Positions 14,185 to 21,192 of a stretch of DNA of 25,822 nt are shown here, piece after piece (position 1 is the stretch's first letter; every line of letters begins with the position of its first letter). Where the stretch lies: positions 1-25,822 of the forward strand of contig DAOVVY010000002.1 in assembly GCA_030636885.1 (NCBI GenBank), read 5' to 3'. The translations under genes were made by a program, and so were the position numbers. The notes beneath the pieces were generated by a model. That model did no database searches. It was not told the DNA's origin and worked only from the letters and a program-made list of their open reading frames with translations. This DNA is from Candidatus Nanohaloarchaea archaeon. Lineage in GTDB: Archaea > EX4484-52 > GLR71.

Positions 14185-14874
14185 ATGAATATAATTGATA
14201 AATTAATCGGGAAAACAGAGATAGAACAAGAACCAAGTATTGATGAAATGGTGGCTGAACTTGATAAGTATATGCAGGTTCTTAAAATGGAGCAGAAGAA
14301 TGCGTCAAGAATCTCGTCTGTGTGTGATACTTCAATAAATAAGATCTCTGCTGAAAAACAGGAGCTTTTTATTCAAGTTAGGAGACTTATGGGTGAAGGG
14401 AAGGTTGATCGAGCTAAGTCTTATATTGCATCTATGCAGAAACTTGAGATGCAAGAAAATATGTTGTCTAAGCAGAAAGAGATATATAAGCAGAGGGTTT
14501 TTGAGTATACGCCGCTGGTGATTGATGTTGATGTCATGCGTAAAGATCTTCTTTACAAGAAAGCATTGAATTATTTGAATCCTGATATAAAAAATGTGAG
14601 TCTTAGTGAGGTCATATCTGGTTTTGAAAGTATAAAGCAGAAAATTAACAGTAATGATCTTTCGGAACCGATACAGCTTAGGGGGTATATGATGTCAAAA
14701 GAGAATATGCTTGATGCTCAGGCGGAGATTGGTGATTTTGATATTTATGATGAAGATATCAATCGTATATTTGGTGATATCTCAAAAAATCCTGAGGAAT
14801 ATAGTCAGGAGATACAAGATGCATATAGTCTTGTTAATGTTGTTCCCATTAAAAAAGAAGAACCACTCCAGTGA
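14185..14874 (+). CDS. ESCRT-III/Snf7-like (CdvB-like) protein
   Basis: The 229-aa protein is nearly all helical. Its first half resembles an ESCRT-III core. A long helix at about 18-50 (DEMVAELDKYMQVLKMEQKN) is followed by a second at about 58-112. The second contains RRLMGEGKVDRAKSYIASMQ, the kind of short turn and Ala-rich helix seen in Snf7/Vps24/CdvB hairpins, and continues as a charged coil. A central region and an acidic C-terminal helix (DEDINRIFGDISKNPEEYSQ) follow. The end, VVPIKKEEPLQ, is proline-containing and might serve as an MIT-interacting motif. ESCRT-III proteins polymerise on membranes and are remodelled by Vps4. The adjacency to a Vps4-like ATPase 12 nt downstream strongly supports the call; sequence alone would be weaker. 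Confidence 0.65.
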   Translation: MNIIDKLIGKTEIEQEPSIDEMVAELDKYMQVLKMEQKNASRISSVCDTSINKISAEKQELFIQVRRLMGEGKVDRAKSYIASMQKLEMQENMLSKQKEIYKQRVFEYTPLVIDVDVMRKDLLYKKALNYLNPDIKNVSLSEVISGFESIKQKINSNDLSEPIQLRGYMMSKENMLDAQAEIGDFDIYDEDINRIFGDISKNPEEYSQEIQDAYSLVNVVPIKKEEPLQ

Positions 14875-14886
14875 ATGTGATGGCTT

Positions 14887-16023
14887 GTGCTAGAACAGCT
14901 TTTTGTAGATAAAGGTGATTCATGTCTCGCTAAAAGTCGAGATGTGAGGGATACAGAGCCGTTGCATTCTCTTAAACTTATGTATCTTGCAAAAGATTAT
15001 TATGTTCGGGCTATGCTTGAAGATAATGTCAATGTGAGATATAAAGGGTATGCTAATTATAAGGAACTTCAGAAAGAATCATGGGATTTTGGACTTTCTA
15101 TCTTAGGTGGTGATGGTTCTGATAATCTGTCAAAGGGTGTTGGTCTGTGTGGTCCTGTTGTTTCTGGGGATTCGGGTGGTTCGGACTGTAATTGGGTTGA
15201 TAATTCAATAGTGAAATCTGAATATATGTTTGACGATATTGTAGGGTATGATTATATTAAAGAGAAATTTAAGGTGCATATGGTATATCCAATGACTCGC
15301 GATATGCCTTTTAAGATCAATTCTCCAAATACTATCCTTATGTACGGTCCTCCTGGTTGCGGTAAGACATTTTTCGTCGGTGCGTTATCAAATGAGTTGC
15401 CGGGGGGTTCTGTATATTATATAGATGCGTCAAACATACTTTCTAAATATTATGGTGAGACTAGTCGGAATCTGGGTGAGATATTTTCAAAAGTTAAGGA
15501 AAATAAAAATAATGTACTTTTTATTGATGAGATTGATGCGCTCTCTATGACTCGAGATAGTAATGATCCTGTGTCTAATCGCACCCTTTCAACTTTACTT
15601 ACGCAAATAGATGGTATTGATAAATCTGATATAAATCTAATCGCTGCAACCAATCGTCCCGATTTGATAGATAGTGCGTTACTGAGTCGATTCAATTCTA
15701 TGCTTTATATTGGTCCTCCGGGAGAGAAAGAAAAGAAATTCATATTTGAACTTGAAATGAATAAACAGCTAGAAGGACATATACCTGTGCTTGTTGTCGC
15801 AGATATTGTGCATTATATGTGTGATAAAGAAGCAAGTGGTTTAAGGTATAGTGGTCGTGATATAAGGCGTATCGTCACAAATGTTTTAGAGCTTGCAGCT
15901 ATCGATTATGTTGTTAATGATTCATTTTGTATTGATAATAAAATGTTTTATCAAATGATTGATGAAATTGTGCCCAGTATCAGTCCGGAAGGTCTTGAGG
16001 TATATAATACTTTTATGGTCTGA
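14887..16023 (+). CDS. Vps4/CdvC-like AAA ATPase
   Basis: This 378-aa protein has a three-helix N-terminal region (about 1-75) resembling an MIT domain, a Gly/Ser-rich linker (about 78-105) and one AAA module. Visible are FDDIVGYDYIKEKFK, Walker A GPPGCGKT (154-161), pore-like SKYYGETSRNLGEIF, Walker B VLFIDEID (210-217), and the second region of homology AATNRPDLIDSALLSRF. The last lacks the RPGR spacing of PAN/Cdc48 and instead runs A-L-L-S-R-F, as in Vps4-type enzymes (A-x-R-R-R-F), keeping one arginine finger. Vps4/CdvC uses ATP to disassemble ESCRT-III polymers in membrane scission. The start is GTG, forced by an in-frame stop at 14878. It follows the Snf7-like gene by 12 nt, so the two form an operon. 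Confidence 0.88.
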   Translation: MLEQLFVDKGDSCLAKSRDVRDTEPLHSLKLMYLAKDYYVRAMLEDNVNVRYKGYANYKELQKESWDFGLSILGGDGSDNLSKGVGLCGPVVSGDSGGSDCNWVDNSIVKSEYMFDDIVGYDYIKEKFKVHMVYPMTRDMPFKINSPNTILMYGPPGCGKTFFVGALSNELPGGSVYYIDASNILSKYYGETSRNLGEIFSKVKENKNNVLFIDEIDALSMTRDSNDPVSNRTLSTLLTQIDGIDKSDINLIAATNRPDLIDSALLSRFNSMLYIGPPGEKEKKFIFELEMNKQLEGHIPVLVVADIVHYMCDKEASGLRYSGRDIRRIVTNVLELAAIDYVVNDSFCIDNKMFYQMIDEIVPSISPEGLEVYNTFMV

Positions 16024-16150
16024 TCAGAATTGGTGGGTGTATACGATACTTTTAAAAAGATAATCTTAACATATATAAATTTGTTGGACGGGTTTATATA
16101 TCTGTCAGTGTATAATAAGTACCATATATAGATATATATACTAAGTAGGA

Positions 16151-16160
16151 CATAATATTT
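16151..16160 (+). promoter_or_regulatory. TATA-like box of rpo11
   Basis: CATAATATTT is centred about 30 nt before the ATG at 16186, near the archaeal TATA-to-start spacing for a leaderless or almost leaderless message. The intergenic stretch is otherwise AT repeats. Confidence 0.4.
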
Positions 16161-16185
16161 ATTTACAGGTCTGTGTGTGATTGGA

Positions 16186-16458
16186 ATGCAAGTTAAGATT
16201 GAAAAACAAGATAAAGAAACATTGATTATCGAGATTGATAATGGTGGACATACTCTTCCTAATCTTTTAAGGAAGGCTTTATGGGATGATTCTTCAGTAT
16301 CTCTTGCAGCTTATGAGAAATCTCATCCTTATGTGGGTGCACCAAGACTTATTGTTAAATCAAAAGATCCAAAAAAATCAATAATGTCTGCAATTAAACG
16401 GACACAGGATCAGATAGAACAATTCGGTTCTGAATTTGAAAAAGTTCTTAAAAAATAA
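16186..16458 (+). CDS. rpo11: RNA polymerase subunit Rpo11 (RpoL)
   Basis: The 90-aa product is Rpo11, the archaeal equivalent of eukaryotic Rpb11 and of the alpha N-terminal dimerisation domain; it pairs with Rpo3 in polymerase assembly. Family features are DNGGHTLPNLLRKALWDD, HPYVGAPRLIVKSKD with the conserved P-x5-hydrophobic strand, and a final long helix (AIKRTQDQIEQFGSEFEKVL). An in-frame GTG at 16177 adds three residues, but the ATG at 16186 gives the usual N-terminus MQVKIEK and better promoter spacing. It stands alone, followed by T-rich sequence. Confidence 0.93.
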   Translation: MQVKIEKQDKETLIIEIDNGGHTLPNLLRKALWDDSSVSLAAYEKSHPYVGAPRLIVKSKDPKKSIMSAIKRTQDQIEQFGSEFEKVLKK

Positions 16459-16530
16459 GTTTTTTATTTTTATTTAAATTTCGATTTTATTTATTATTTT
16501 TACTTTTTGTTTGTATTTGTAGTTTTTTTA
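16459..16530 (+). terminator. T-rich terminator region after rpo11
   Basis: The 70 bases after the rpo11 stop are mostly T with several runs of five to seven, consistent with an archaeal U-rich termination region. Confidence 0.45.
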
Positions 16531-16600
16531 AGAATTTGTTATTGTTTAGTGTTAAAGACGGCATTGTTTTTTTGCTATCTTACAGTAACCTTTATATAGT

Positions 16601-16652
16601 TATCTTCAAATATAAGATATCCCTAAAAAAATGTTTATATTATTTTTTTGGG
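16601..16652. repeat. Two adjacent inverted repeats upstream of tfs
   Basis: TATCTT/AAGATA (16601-16619, seven-base spacer) is followed directly by CCC-T-A7 paired with T7-GGG (16621-16652). A TTTATATA element at about 16591 would place a start close to 16620. They could form RNA hairpins or protein sites; no function is known. Confidence 0.35.
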
Positions 16653-16670
16653 TGTGAGGTATTCATAAGT

Positions 16671-16678
16671 TATATAAA
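16671..16678 (+). promoter_or_regulatory. TATA box of tfs
   Basis: TATATAAA predicts a start near 16700, giving a ~20-nt leader that contains AAGGGGTGG, a good ribosome binding site just before ATG 16720. Confidence 0.55.
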
Positions 16679-16719
16679 TCTTATGGTGCTATTTGAGGTA
16701 GATTTAAGGGGTGGATATT

Positions 16720-17049
16720 ATGCAGATGTGTAAAACATGTGGAAGTCTTATGAGACCTGAGAAAGAAAACGGTTCTGTTGTCTTTGTCTGTGGTAATGGT
16801 TGTAGTATTGAAAAAGTTGCAAAAACTGATTCGTTAAAACTTAGTCAAAAAATTGAACACGAACCTTTGGATAACATTCAAGTAATTGAAAGTAAAAGAG
16901 CTAATCTTCCAATTATGGAATATCCTTGTCAGAAATGTAATAATAATAAAGTGTTTTGGTGGACAAGACAGACAAGATCCAGTGATGAACCAGAAACACG
17001 ATTTTATAAATGTACTGATTGTGGTCACACTTGGCGTGAATATAGTTGA
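16720..17049 (+). CDS. tfs: Transcription elongation/cleavage factor TFS
   Basis: This 109-aa protein is archaeal TFS, which stimulates transcript cleavage in backtracked RNA polymerase and is homologous to Rpb9/TFIIS. The N-terminal zinc ribbon has CKTCGSLM and, further on, CGNGC. The C-terminal TFIIS ribbon has CQKCNNNKVFWWTRQTRSSD, with the catalytic acidic tip reading S-D-E-P, and the closing YKCTDCGHTWRE. Both four-cysteine sites are complete. A GTG at 16711 is in frame but overlaps the ribosome binding site; ATG 16720 is used. It lies between rpo11 and pcn. Confidence 0.95.
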   Translation: MQMCKTCGSLMRPEKENGSVVFVCGNGCSIEKVAKTDSLKLSQKIEHEPLDNIQVIESKRANLPIMEYPCQKCNNNKVFWWTRQTRSSDEPETRFYKCTDCGHTWREYS

Positions 17050-17179
17050 TCTGATTATTTTATCATTTTTATCTTCTATCTTTTTTTAATTATTCTTATT
17101 TATTTTTTTAATTATATTTCAATTTAGTTTTTATTGTCTGGTTTTCTGGTTTTTTATGAATAAAATTGGAAATAAAATT

Positions 17180-17197
17180 AAACATTAATAAATGTTT
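17180..17197. repeat. Inverted repeat at the pcn promoter
   Basis: AAACATT-AATA-AATGTTT is a perfect 7-bp inverted repeat with a four-base AT centre. It covers the likely TATA region of the PCNA gene, whose start site would be about 26 nt downstream near 17214. Confidence 0.35.
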
Positions 17198-17243
17198 GGT
17201 CAAAAGTAATAGGTACTGATATTTATCGGAGAGGTCAATTTAT

Positions 17244-17993
17244 ATGTTTAATGCAACACTAGATAATGTGGTTCTTTTCAGGGATGCCCTGACTGCTGTC
17301 TCAGAATTCATAACTGAGGGTATATTCAAAGCTAAGAAAGATGGCATATATATGTCTGCTGTGGATCCTACTATGGTGGTCTTGGTTGATTTTAAATTTC
17401 TTGCAACTCAATTTGCAAAATATGAAGTTGATACAGAACAGGAAATAAGCGTCAATATGGAAAGTTTCTTATCTATCCTAAAACGAGCTTCTGCTTCAGA
17501 CAAAGTTACACTGGCACTTGATAAGGATGCAAAGAAGCTTGAAATAACTTTTGTAGGTAGTGCTATAAGGAAGTTTGTGCAGCCGCTTATAGTCATTGAA
17601 GAAGCTGAAACACCTGAGATGAATCTTGATTTTCCAGCTCATGTAGATATACAGACTTCTATTCTTGAGGATGGTATCGGTGATGCTTCTATCGTTTCTG
17701 ATACGATTGTGGTTGAAGCGGATGAAAATATGTTTGCAATATCATCTAAAGGTGATCTGAATAAGGTGCGACTTGAGATTGAGAAAGGTAATAAGGCATT
17801 GCTTGATCTTTCTGTAAAGGAGAGTTGTGCATCGAAGTTCAGTCTTGATTATTTTAAGAAAATCATAAAGGCAGGAAAACTTGCAGATGTTGTTGAAATC
17901 AATTTTGGTAAAGACTATCCTGCTAAATTAACATTTAGGCAGAAAGATGCGCTTGAACTTAATTATGTGCTTGCACCGCGGGTTGAGGATTAA
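17244..17993 (+). CDS. pcn: DNA polymerase sliding clamp (PCNA)
   Basis: The 249-aa protein is archaeal PCNA, forming a trimeric ring that tethers polymerase, Fen1, ligase and other partners to DNA. Two similar domains are visible. The first has DGIYMSAVDPTMVVLVDF and SVNMESFLSILKRA, and the second has ISSKGDLNKVRLEI and SLDYFKKIIKAG. The C-terminal strand ends in LNYVLAPRVED, where the PIP-box partner site usually sits (LAPR). Length is exactly typical. CGGAGAGGTCA about eight bases before the ATG is a good ribosome binding site. Flanked by tfs and a MarC gene, each with its own upstream region. Confidence 0.97.
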   Translation: MFNATLDNVVLFRDALTAVSEFITEGIFKAKKDGIYMSAVDPTMVVLVDFKFLATQFAKYEVDTEQEISVNMESFLSILKRASASDKVTLALDKDAKKLEITFVGSAIRKFVQPLIVIEEAETPEMNLDFPAHVDIQTSILEDGIGDASIVSDTIVVEADENMFAISSKGDLNKVRLEIEKGNKALLDLSVKESCASKFSLDYFKKIIKAGKLADVVEINFGKDYPAKLTFRQKDALELNYVLAPRVED

Positions 17994-18015
17994 AGATATT
18001 ATTTTTTATTTTATG

Positions 18016-18027
18016 TTATAATATTTT
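18016..18027 (+). promoter_or_regulatory. TATA-like box of the MarC gene
   Basis: TTATAATATTTT is centred about 26 nt before the ATG at 18047, consistent with a leaderless start. Confidence 0.45.
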
Positions 18028-18046
18028 TTAATCTTATTTTTGTGTG

Positions 18047-18688
18047 ATGATTATGGATCTTGATTTTCTTTTATATTCTATATTTACTCTTTTTGTAATA
18101 ATCAATCCTATTGGTACTGTTGGGATAATACGCTCTTTATTGGATGATTATCGTAAAGGTGAACGGGTCCAGATTATACATAGGGCTATAATTGTTGCAA
18201 CATCATCACTTCTTATTTTTACAGTGTTCGGAAATGCTATCTTTTCATTTTTGAATATTGATCTGTATTCATTTAAGATTGCGGGGGGTCTCTTGTTGGG
18301 TGTCATTTCATTTCATATGATCTTCGGGCAGAAACAGAAAGCAAAACATACGTCTGAGGAGGAAGCTGAGTGGGAGACTATGGAAGATTTAGCTATAACT
18401 CCTCTTGCCATACCACTTATGACTGGTCCTGGCGCAATAACTACTGGGATTCTCCTTTATTCTTCTGCAGTTTCAGGAGAACAGAAGATCTTTGTAATTC
18501 TTGCTGTCATTATAGCATTTATGCTTTCCTATGTCCTATTTAGGAGTTCTGAGAAGATATTTGTGATTTTAGGAACTACAGGCACTAAAGTCATAACTCG
18601 TATGATGGGGCTTATTCTTTTGGCTATAGCGGTACAGTATATTACTGGTGGTCTTGTTGATTTTTATTATGCTGTGTTTGTTGTCTGA
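18047..18688 (+). CDS. MarC family integral membrane protein
   Basis: The ~213-aa protein has six predicted membrane helices and MarC-family motifs in both halves: FTLFVIINPIGTVGII near the start and AITPLAIPLMTGPGAITTGI in the middle. It also has FKIAGGLLLGVISFHMIFGQ and TRMMGLILLAIAVQYITGG. The charged cytoplasmic loop is EEEAEWETMEDL. The family was once linked to multiple antibiotic resistance, a role later disputed; some members have been linked to amino-acid transport (NAAT). The substrate here is unknown. Starts at GTG 18044, ATG 18047 and ATG 18053 are all possible; promoter spacing favours 18047. It is convergent with sepF. Confidence 0.88.
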   Translation: MIMDLDFLLYSIFTLFVIINPIGTVGIIRSLLDDYRKGERVQIIHRAIIVATSSLLIFTVFGNAIFSFLNIDLYSFKIAGGLLLGVISFHMIFGQKQKAKHTSEEEAEWETMEDLAITPLAIPLMTGPGAITTGILLYSSAVSGEQKIFVILAVIIAFMLSYVLFRSSEKIFVILGTTGTKVITRMMGLILLAIAVQYITGGLVDFYYAVFVV

Positions 18689-18730
18689 TTTTTTGAAAAA
18701 TTAGAGAATTAAATAATATGTTGGTGTGAT

Positions 18731-18750
18731 AAAAAAAAGAAGAAGAAAAT
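18731..18750 (-). terminator. T-rich terminator after sepF
   Basis: On the minus strand a TTTTCTTCTTC stretch runs into eight T, 14-33 nt past the sepF stop. It ends the long minus-strand block and separates it from the convergent MarC gene. Confidence 0.55.
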
Positions 18751-18763
18751 GGTTTTAATTTAT

Positions 18764-19108
18764 TTACCTTCTGTGTATGCTTACGCCCGGTGGTGTCAAG
18801 ACAAGATAATCCTCGTCGATACCTGCAACATCCCCATTTATTGCTATGCATGTTTTTCGTAGTCTGTCAACAGATCTTTTTAGTTCGGTTATATCTTTTT
18901 CTTTTAATGGTTTGATTCTTACCCAAACTATGTCTCCATTTCGCACATATTCTTGTATTATGCTTGTGTCTGAAAATTCAGAAAGTGTTTCTACACGAAT
19001 CATAAATTTACCTTGGTGCGAGGAATCCATATCATCAATTTCTAGATAATTGGTTTCACTTATATCATCGTTTTCAGGTTCGCTAATTATTTTATTTAAA
19101 AATCCCAT
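18764..19108 (-). CDS. sepF: Cell division protein SepF (archaeal type)
   Basis: The 114-aa product is archaeal SepF, the membrane anchor of FtsZ at mid-cell. The first ~12 residues (MGFLNKIISEPE) can form the amphipathic membrane-targeting helix, followed by a short acidic linker. The globular domain follows, with IRVETLSEFSDTSIIQEYVR, NGDIVWVRIKPL, and the tail GDVAGIDEDYLVLTPPGVSI, highly typical of SepF. GAGGAG eight bases before the ATG is a strong ribosome binding site. TATA-like TTTATATAATGC lies immediately upstream, so it may have its own promoter although it follows UPF0147 on the same strand. Its presence implies FtsZ-based division. Confidence 0.93.
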   Translation of the reverse strand: MGFLNKIISEPENDDISETNYLEIDDMDSSHQGKFMIRVETLSEFSDTSIIQEYVRNGDIVWVRIKPLKEKDITELKRSVDRLRKTCIAINGDVAGIDEDYLVLTPPGVSIHRR

Positions 19109-19202
19109 AAAACTCTTCTCCTCTTTAGCATTATATAAAATAAAGCTTAATTATTATAATATATCTTAGTTCAGTAATATTTAAAAGCTTTTATCTTTTT
19201 TA

Positions 19203-19460
19203 TTAGGAATTCATATCATTCTGGAATGATTCGAGCATAGTTACAATATTCCAAATTTGTGTTCTTGTGAATGGTTGGATGTTTGTGTCGTTGTTTATTT
19301 CATCCAATATTGATATTGCAGTATTTAGTTTTACTGAGATATCTTCATTTTCACATGTGAGTTCTCCGATAGTTTCTTGGAGTGATGATCTGACATTTCT
19401 TGGTACTCGTTTGTCATCTTTAATTTCTGATAATGCTTCAACAATATTTTCTATTTCCAT
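19203..19460 (-). CDS. UPF0147 family protein
   Basis: The 85-aa helical protein belongs to archaeal family UPF0147, recognisable by DKRVPRNVRSSLQET, SVKLNTAISILDEINNDTNI and the closing TRTQIWNIVTMLESFQ. No function has been established for the family; it is commonly encoded near exosome and translation genes, as here. An in-frame GTG at 19469 lies inside the ribosome binding site GGGGTGTC, so ATG 19460 is chosen. A TTTTTATAAG box about 26 nt before a predicted start near 19487 suggests an independent promoter. Confidence 0.9.
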   Translation of the reverse strand: MEIENIVEALSEIKDDKRVPRNVRSSLQETIGELTCENEDISVKLNTAISILDEINNDTNIQPFTRTQIWNIVTMLESFQNDMNS

Positions 19461-19506
19461 ATTAGACACCCCGTTGATTTAAGATATAGATATATATGCA
19501 GTGATA

Positions 19507-19516
19507 CTTATAAAAA
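19507..19516 (-). promoter_or_regulatory. TATA box of UPF0147
   Basis: On the minus strand TTTTTATAAG predicts transcription from about 19487, giving a leader of some 27 nt that contains GGGGTGTC before ATG 19460. Confidence 0.5.
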
Positions 19517-19553
19517 CATTTTGTTTTTTAAAATTATTTTTTGTCTTTTTATT

Positions 19554-20801
19554 TTATTTTAATTGTTTTATACGGCCATTTAGTGCGGATTCAAGGTATG
19601 TTTTTATTTTATCTTTTACTATTTCTCTGTTATTATTGTCTGAACCGTTTGCGGATGCGGCAGTTTTGTGGCCACCACCATTACCTTTTATGTCTTTTCC
19701 TATTCCTTTGAATATTAATGAAAGGTCAACGTAATCTTCTAGATATTTTCTGGCTCGCCCGCTAATTCTTATGTTATCTTTATTTATATTCTCAACAATT
19801 GCAATGTCTGCAAATGATGTTATCATGTGTTTTGCAACTTTTGATTCAAATGAATTAACTTCTGAGAATACAATGATCTTGTCTTTTATTGTATATGCTT
19901 CGGTTTTTTGCATACCTTTAAGTCTTGCTATTTTTTCATCATATTCAATTCTTGTTGAAAGACTTGCAAAAACATCATTTAAGTCTACAAGATCGATAAG
20001 TTTATTTATTATGTTTAAGTCTCTTTTGTCTATAAGTTTGAAAAATCCTGTATCTGCCACAATTGCAGACATAAGGAAGAATGCTATTTCTGCAGTTATT
20101 TGGATTCCTGCAGAGGTTAACATGTCATATACTAGTACTGCTGTTGAGTGTGCGGAGGGATCAATTATTTTCATGTCTGCTGTACTTGCGAGTTTTCCGG
20201 GTCTGTGATGGTCTATGATGATTGTTTTACATTTATTAGGTATTTTTGCACCATTCAATTGTTCTGGGGATGATGTATCTAATATGAATACTAAGGGTGG
20301 GTATTCTTTGATTTTTTCATTAATTGGGTATGGATATTTTTCAAGAAGTCTTTTGCTTTGTGCACTTAATCCTCCTGGTGCAAAGATTTCACATTTAAGG
20401 TTGCTTTGATTGAAACCTCTTGCAAGTGCAATTGCGCTTCCTATTGCATCTGGGTCCGCGTTATGGTGAACTATTATAAGTCCTGTTTTATGTTTGAACA
20501 TTTTTTTGGGTTTTGTTTCGGTTTCTATTTCGTCGATATCTTCTTCTACTGATAAAAGTGTGTATATTTTCTGATATAGTCTGTGATTTTTATTGAATGA
20601 TATAATTTTGTTTGCGCCATTCTTTTTTATTTTTATAAAATCTTCTTTCATGAAATGTTCTATGTCTCTATATGTGACTGAATAGGGGGTGGCTGATGCT
20701 AGTGCAAGTTTTCTGATTGTTGTGCTTTTTTTATTTTTTTCTTTAAAAAGTGCTTTAAGCACTGCAATTTTGCTTTTTGAGCCAATTATGTTTTCAATCA
20801 T
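19554..20801 (-). CDS. DHH/DHHA1 phosphoesterase with N-terminal winged helix
   Basis: This 415-aa protein joins a winged-helix-like N-terminus to a DHH phosphoesterase. Residues about 1-75 (KSKIAVLKALFKEKNKKSTT, then a recognition-helix-like AYSVTYRDIEHF region) form the winged helix. The DHH motifs are VHHNADPDAIGSAIAL (motif I), VFILDTSS (II), IIDHHRPG (III, the DHH signature) and IVADTGFF (IV). The C-terminal DHHA1 domain ends with GNGGGHKTAAS. Such proteins hydrolyse short oligonucleotides or cyclic dinucleotide products (NrnA/GdpP type) or act as RecJ-like exonucleases. The shorter length and layout favour the NrnA-like or archaeal RecJ-like group. Predicted leaderless: a TTTATAAG box lies about 26 nt before the ATG, with a 16-bp palindrome between. 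Confidence 0.9.
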   Translation of the reverse strand: MIENIIGSKSKIAVLKALFKEKNKKSTTIRKLALASATPYSVTYRDIEHFMKEDFIKIKKNGANKIISFNKNHRLYQKIYTLLSVEEDIDEIETETKPKKMFKHKTGLIIVHHNADPDAIGSAIALARGFNQSNLKCEIFAPGGLSAQSKRLLEKYPYPINEKIKEYPPLVFILDTSSPEQLNGAKIPNKCKTIIIDHHRPGKLASTADMKIIDPSAHSTAVLVYDMLTSAGIQITAEIAFFLMSAIVADTGFFKLIDKRDLNIINKLIDLVDLNDVFASLSTRIEYDEKIARLKGMQKTEAYTIKDKIIVFSEVNSFESKVAKHMITSFADIAIVENINKDNIRISGRARKYLEDYVDLSLIFKGIGKDIKGNGGGHKTAASANGSDNNNREIVKDKIKTYLESALNGRIKQLK

Positions 20802-20816
20802 ATCTAAATTTAGATA
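20801..20816. promoter_or_regulatory. 16-bp perfect palindrome between TATA and start of the DHH gene
   Basis: TATCTAAATTTAGATA is a perfect palindrome whose edge touches the DHH start codon. It sits between the TATA box (20823-20830) and the predicted transcription start, the classical position for a repressor that blocks polymerase recruitment or initiation. Confidence 0.5.
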
Positions 20817-20822
20817 ATTAGC

Positions 20823-20830
20823 CTTATAAA
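20823..20830 (-). promoter_or_regulatory. TATA box of the DHH gene
   Basis: On the minus strand TTTATAAG is centred about 26 nt before the ATG at 20801, predicting a leaderless mRNA. Confidence 0.55.
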
Positions 20831-20883
20831 CTTATTGTTTATAATTATTTTCAAGAATTTGTTTTTTGGTTGGGTCTTGTTTG

Positions 20884-21192
20884 TTATTCTTTGTTTGGTG
20901 TGCCCATAATTTGTTTTTTGAATGTTTCTTCTCTTTTATCTAGGGATTTCATTCTTATGTCAAGGTCATTTTTCTTTTCGTCAAGGTCTTTAAGAATTAT
21001 ATCTTTTTCAGATTTTATGAAAATGATTCCTGATGTTTTATATACTTCGCCTTTTGCATCTTTTACTTCTTTGATTGCATTTTCAATGTCTAAAAGTTGA
21101 AGTCTGGTATTCTCTTTCTGCATCATAATGTTTTGCATCTGCTGTTGAAGCATCTGTGTTTCCATCATTTTGTTGTTATTTTCTTCTACCAT
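20884..21192 (-). CDS. pfdB: Prefoldin beta subunit
   Basis: The 102-aa protein is archaeal prefoldin beta, a jellyfish-like chaperone subunit that passes unfolded proteins to the thermosome. Two coiled-coil helices (METQMLQQQMQNIMMQKENT at the N-terminus; DLDEKKNDLDIRMKSLDKRE at the C-terminus) flank the beta-hairpin region with GEVYKTSGIIFIK, as in the family. The start overlaps the end of pcc1 by 17 nt, and AAAGGTATT precedes it inside pcc1. It is a normal member of the exosome superoperon. Confidence 0.93.
   Translation of the reverse strand: MVEENNNKMMETQMLQQQMQNIMMQKENTRLQLLDIENAIKEVKDAKGEVYKTSGIIFIKSEKDIILKDLDEKKNDLDIRMKSLDKREETFKKQIMGTPNKE

Noticed and set aside
14887..16023. Reading the AAA ATPase as the proteasome-activating nucleotidase or Cdc48
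   Set aside because: There is only one AAA module, no N-terminal coiled coil plus OB domain, no C-terminal HbYX motif, and the second region of homology is Vps4-like rather than RPGR-type.
16110..16142. AT-dinucleotide stretch upstream of rpo11 as a CRISPR-like or origin repeat
   Set aside because: It is simple AT sequence without regularly spaced units; no CRISPR array, insertion sequence or origin-type repeat was seen anywhere in the window.
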